Shown here in pieces: positions 13,122 to 13,838 of a stretch of 13,838 bases of DNA (its first letter is position 1; each line of letters begins with the position of its first letter). The DNA is from Actinomycetes bacterium (GTDB lineage: Bacteria; Actinomycetota; Actinomycetes; Mycobacteriales; Mycobacteriaceae), in NCBI GenBank assembly GCA_023388385.1, contig JAEWGK010000087.1, positions 1 through 13,838 on the forward strand, given 5' to 3'. The notes under the pieces were generated by a model. It worked only from the letters and a program-made list of their open reading frames with translations. It did no database searches and was not told the DNA's origin. The position numbers and the translations under genes are program-made.

Positions 13122-13838
13122 TCACCCGCGGTCGGGCCGGGCGCGGCGCCCCATGTTCACCAGGCAGCCGAGGAGCAGGATGACGGCAGCGGCGTCGATG
13201 ACGAATCCGATGATGGCGCCGGCGGCCAGCACCTCGCCCGTCGCGTCGCCGACGTGGGTGGCGAACAGCTGGAAGTCGACGTTGGCGTGCCACAGCGCCA
13301 AGGCGGCGAGGCTGCGGGTCTCCAGATAGACGATGCCGGCGAACAGGCCGACGGGGATGGCGAGCAGCGACTGGTTCAGCGCATCGGCGGGCGCCATGCC
13401 AGCGGACACGTTGGTCATGTGCATGAACCCGAACAGCAGCGCCGAGGCCAGGAGGAATGCCAGCTTCGAGCGACGCGACTCCCCGGCGCGGTCGAGGATG
13501 AACTTGCGGTACAGGCCCTCCTCGCCGAACCCGATGAGCAGGGAGAGGACGAGCGCGCCGACAAGCATCGGATGGAATATGCCGCGCGCGCCGGTCTCGA
13601 TGAACACCGAGGCCATCGCCGCGATGACCGCGATGACGAGGATGCGCTGCGTCCACGCGACGACGGGTCCGAGCGGCCGCGCCGGCGTCTCCCGCTCGCG
13701 GAACCCGGAGGGCCACGGGCGGTGGCCGGCGAAGTGGCGCCGCTGGATGAACCAGACCCAGACGGCAGTGACGACCATGTGCGGGATGCCCCACCAGAGG
13801 ATGCGCGGGTCGGTGTAGCCGATGCCGTTGCGGTGAAG
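13122..13838 (-). CDS. CPBP-family intramembrane metalloprotease (probably 5'-partial)
   Basis: The family comprises multi-pass membrane proteins with a glutamate/histidine metalloprotease site; bacterial members are linked to bacteriocin self-immunity, abortive-infection-like roles and protein maturation. The three motifs are present: EEGLYRKF (EExxxR), FGFMHM (FxxxH) and HANVDF (HxxxD/N type). Several hydrophobic segments surround them. An ATG at 13778 would give 218 residues, but the frame stays open to the window edge and reads YTDPRILWWGIPHMVVTAVWVWF. That is a convincing continuation of the first membrane helix, so I take the true start to lie outside. The partner or substrate is unknown. 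The gene is on the same strand as the transporter operon, 266 bp upstream of it. Confidence 0.87.
   Translation of the reverse strand, partial: LHRNGIGYTDPRILWWGIPHMVVTAVWVWFIQRRHFAGHRPWPSGFRERETPARPLGPVVAWTQRILVIAVIAAMASVFIETGARGIFHPMLVGALVLSLLIGFGEEGLYRKFILDRAGESRRSKLAFLLASALLFGFMHMTNVSAGMAPADALNQSLLAIPVGLFAGIVYLETRSLAALALWHANVDFQLFATHVGDATGEVLAAGAIIGFVIDAAAVILLLGCLVNMGRRARPDRG

Overview
The window is very GC-rich and carries a gene block typical of the Mycobacteriales: ddl and gpsA on one strand, mutT1 on the other, then hupB, leuD and leuC on the minus strand and an iclR-type regulator on the plus strand. Mycobacterium tuberculosis has the same order (Rv2981c to Rv2989). The lack of fbiD and ppk, the short HU protein and the LtbR-like regulator point to Corynebacterium or a close relative. 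No species can be assigned from the sequence alone.

Left part (1-6622). The start of ddl (cut by the left edge) lies downstream of gpsA on the minus strand. A 651-bp non-coding, repeat-rich spacer (1374-2024) separates gpsA from the divergent mutT1. A perfect 30-bp inverted repeat sits between the convergent mutT1 and hupB. leuC and leuD form an operon read leftwards. The divergent iclR gene shares with it a short spacer that holds a 6-5-6 inverted repeat overlapping the likely promoters. This fits a leucine-biosynthesis repressor that controls both itself and leuCD.

Middle (6623-6926). A non-coding spacer between two convergent units contains the second copy of a ~95-bp palindromic element. 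The first copy is at 1746-1842. The two copies share nearly identical 34-35-bp outer arms and a central segment of exactly 27 nt. The central sequence differs, but each copy can form its own inner hairpin. I do not recognise this element, and I consider it the best candidate for something undescribed.

Right part (6927-12855). Five tightly overlapping minus-strand genes form one operon: two short ABC ATPases, an MFS exporter, a lipoprotein solute-binding protein of the peptide/nickel/opine class, and one permease that fuses the DppB-like and DppC-like subunits. An Opp/Nik-type importer co-translated with an MFS exporter resembles the metallophore import/export layout of staphylococcal cntABCDFE. 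No opine-synthesis genes lie in this window, so the substrate is open. A small AT-rich inverted repeat upstream (12956-12971) may be its operator.

The right edge holds a CPBP-family membrane protease gene, probably cut at its 5' end. Non-coding spacers throughout the window carry short tandem duplications with 14-24-bp units.
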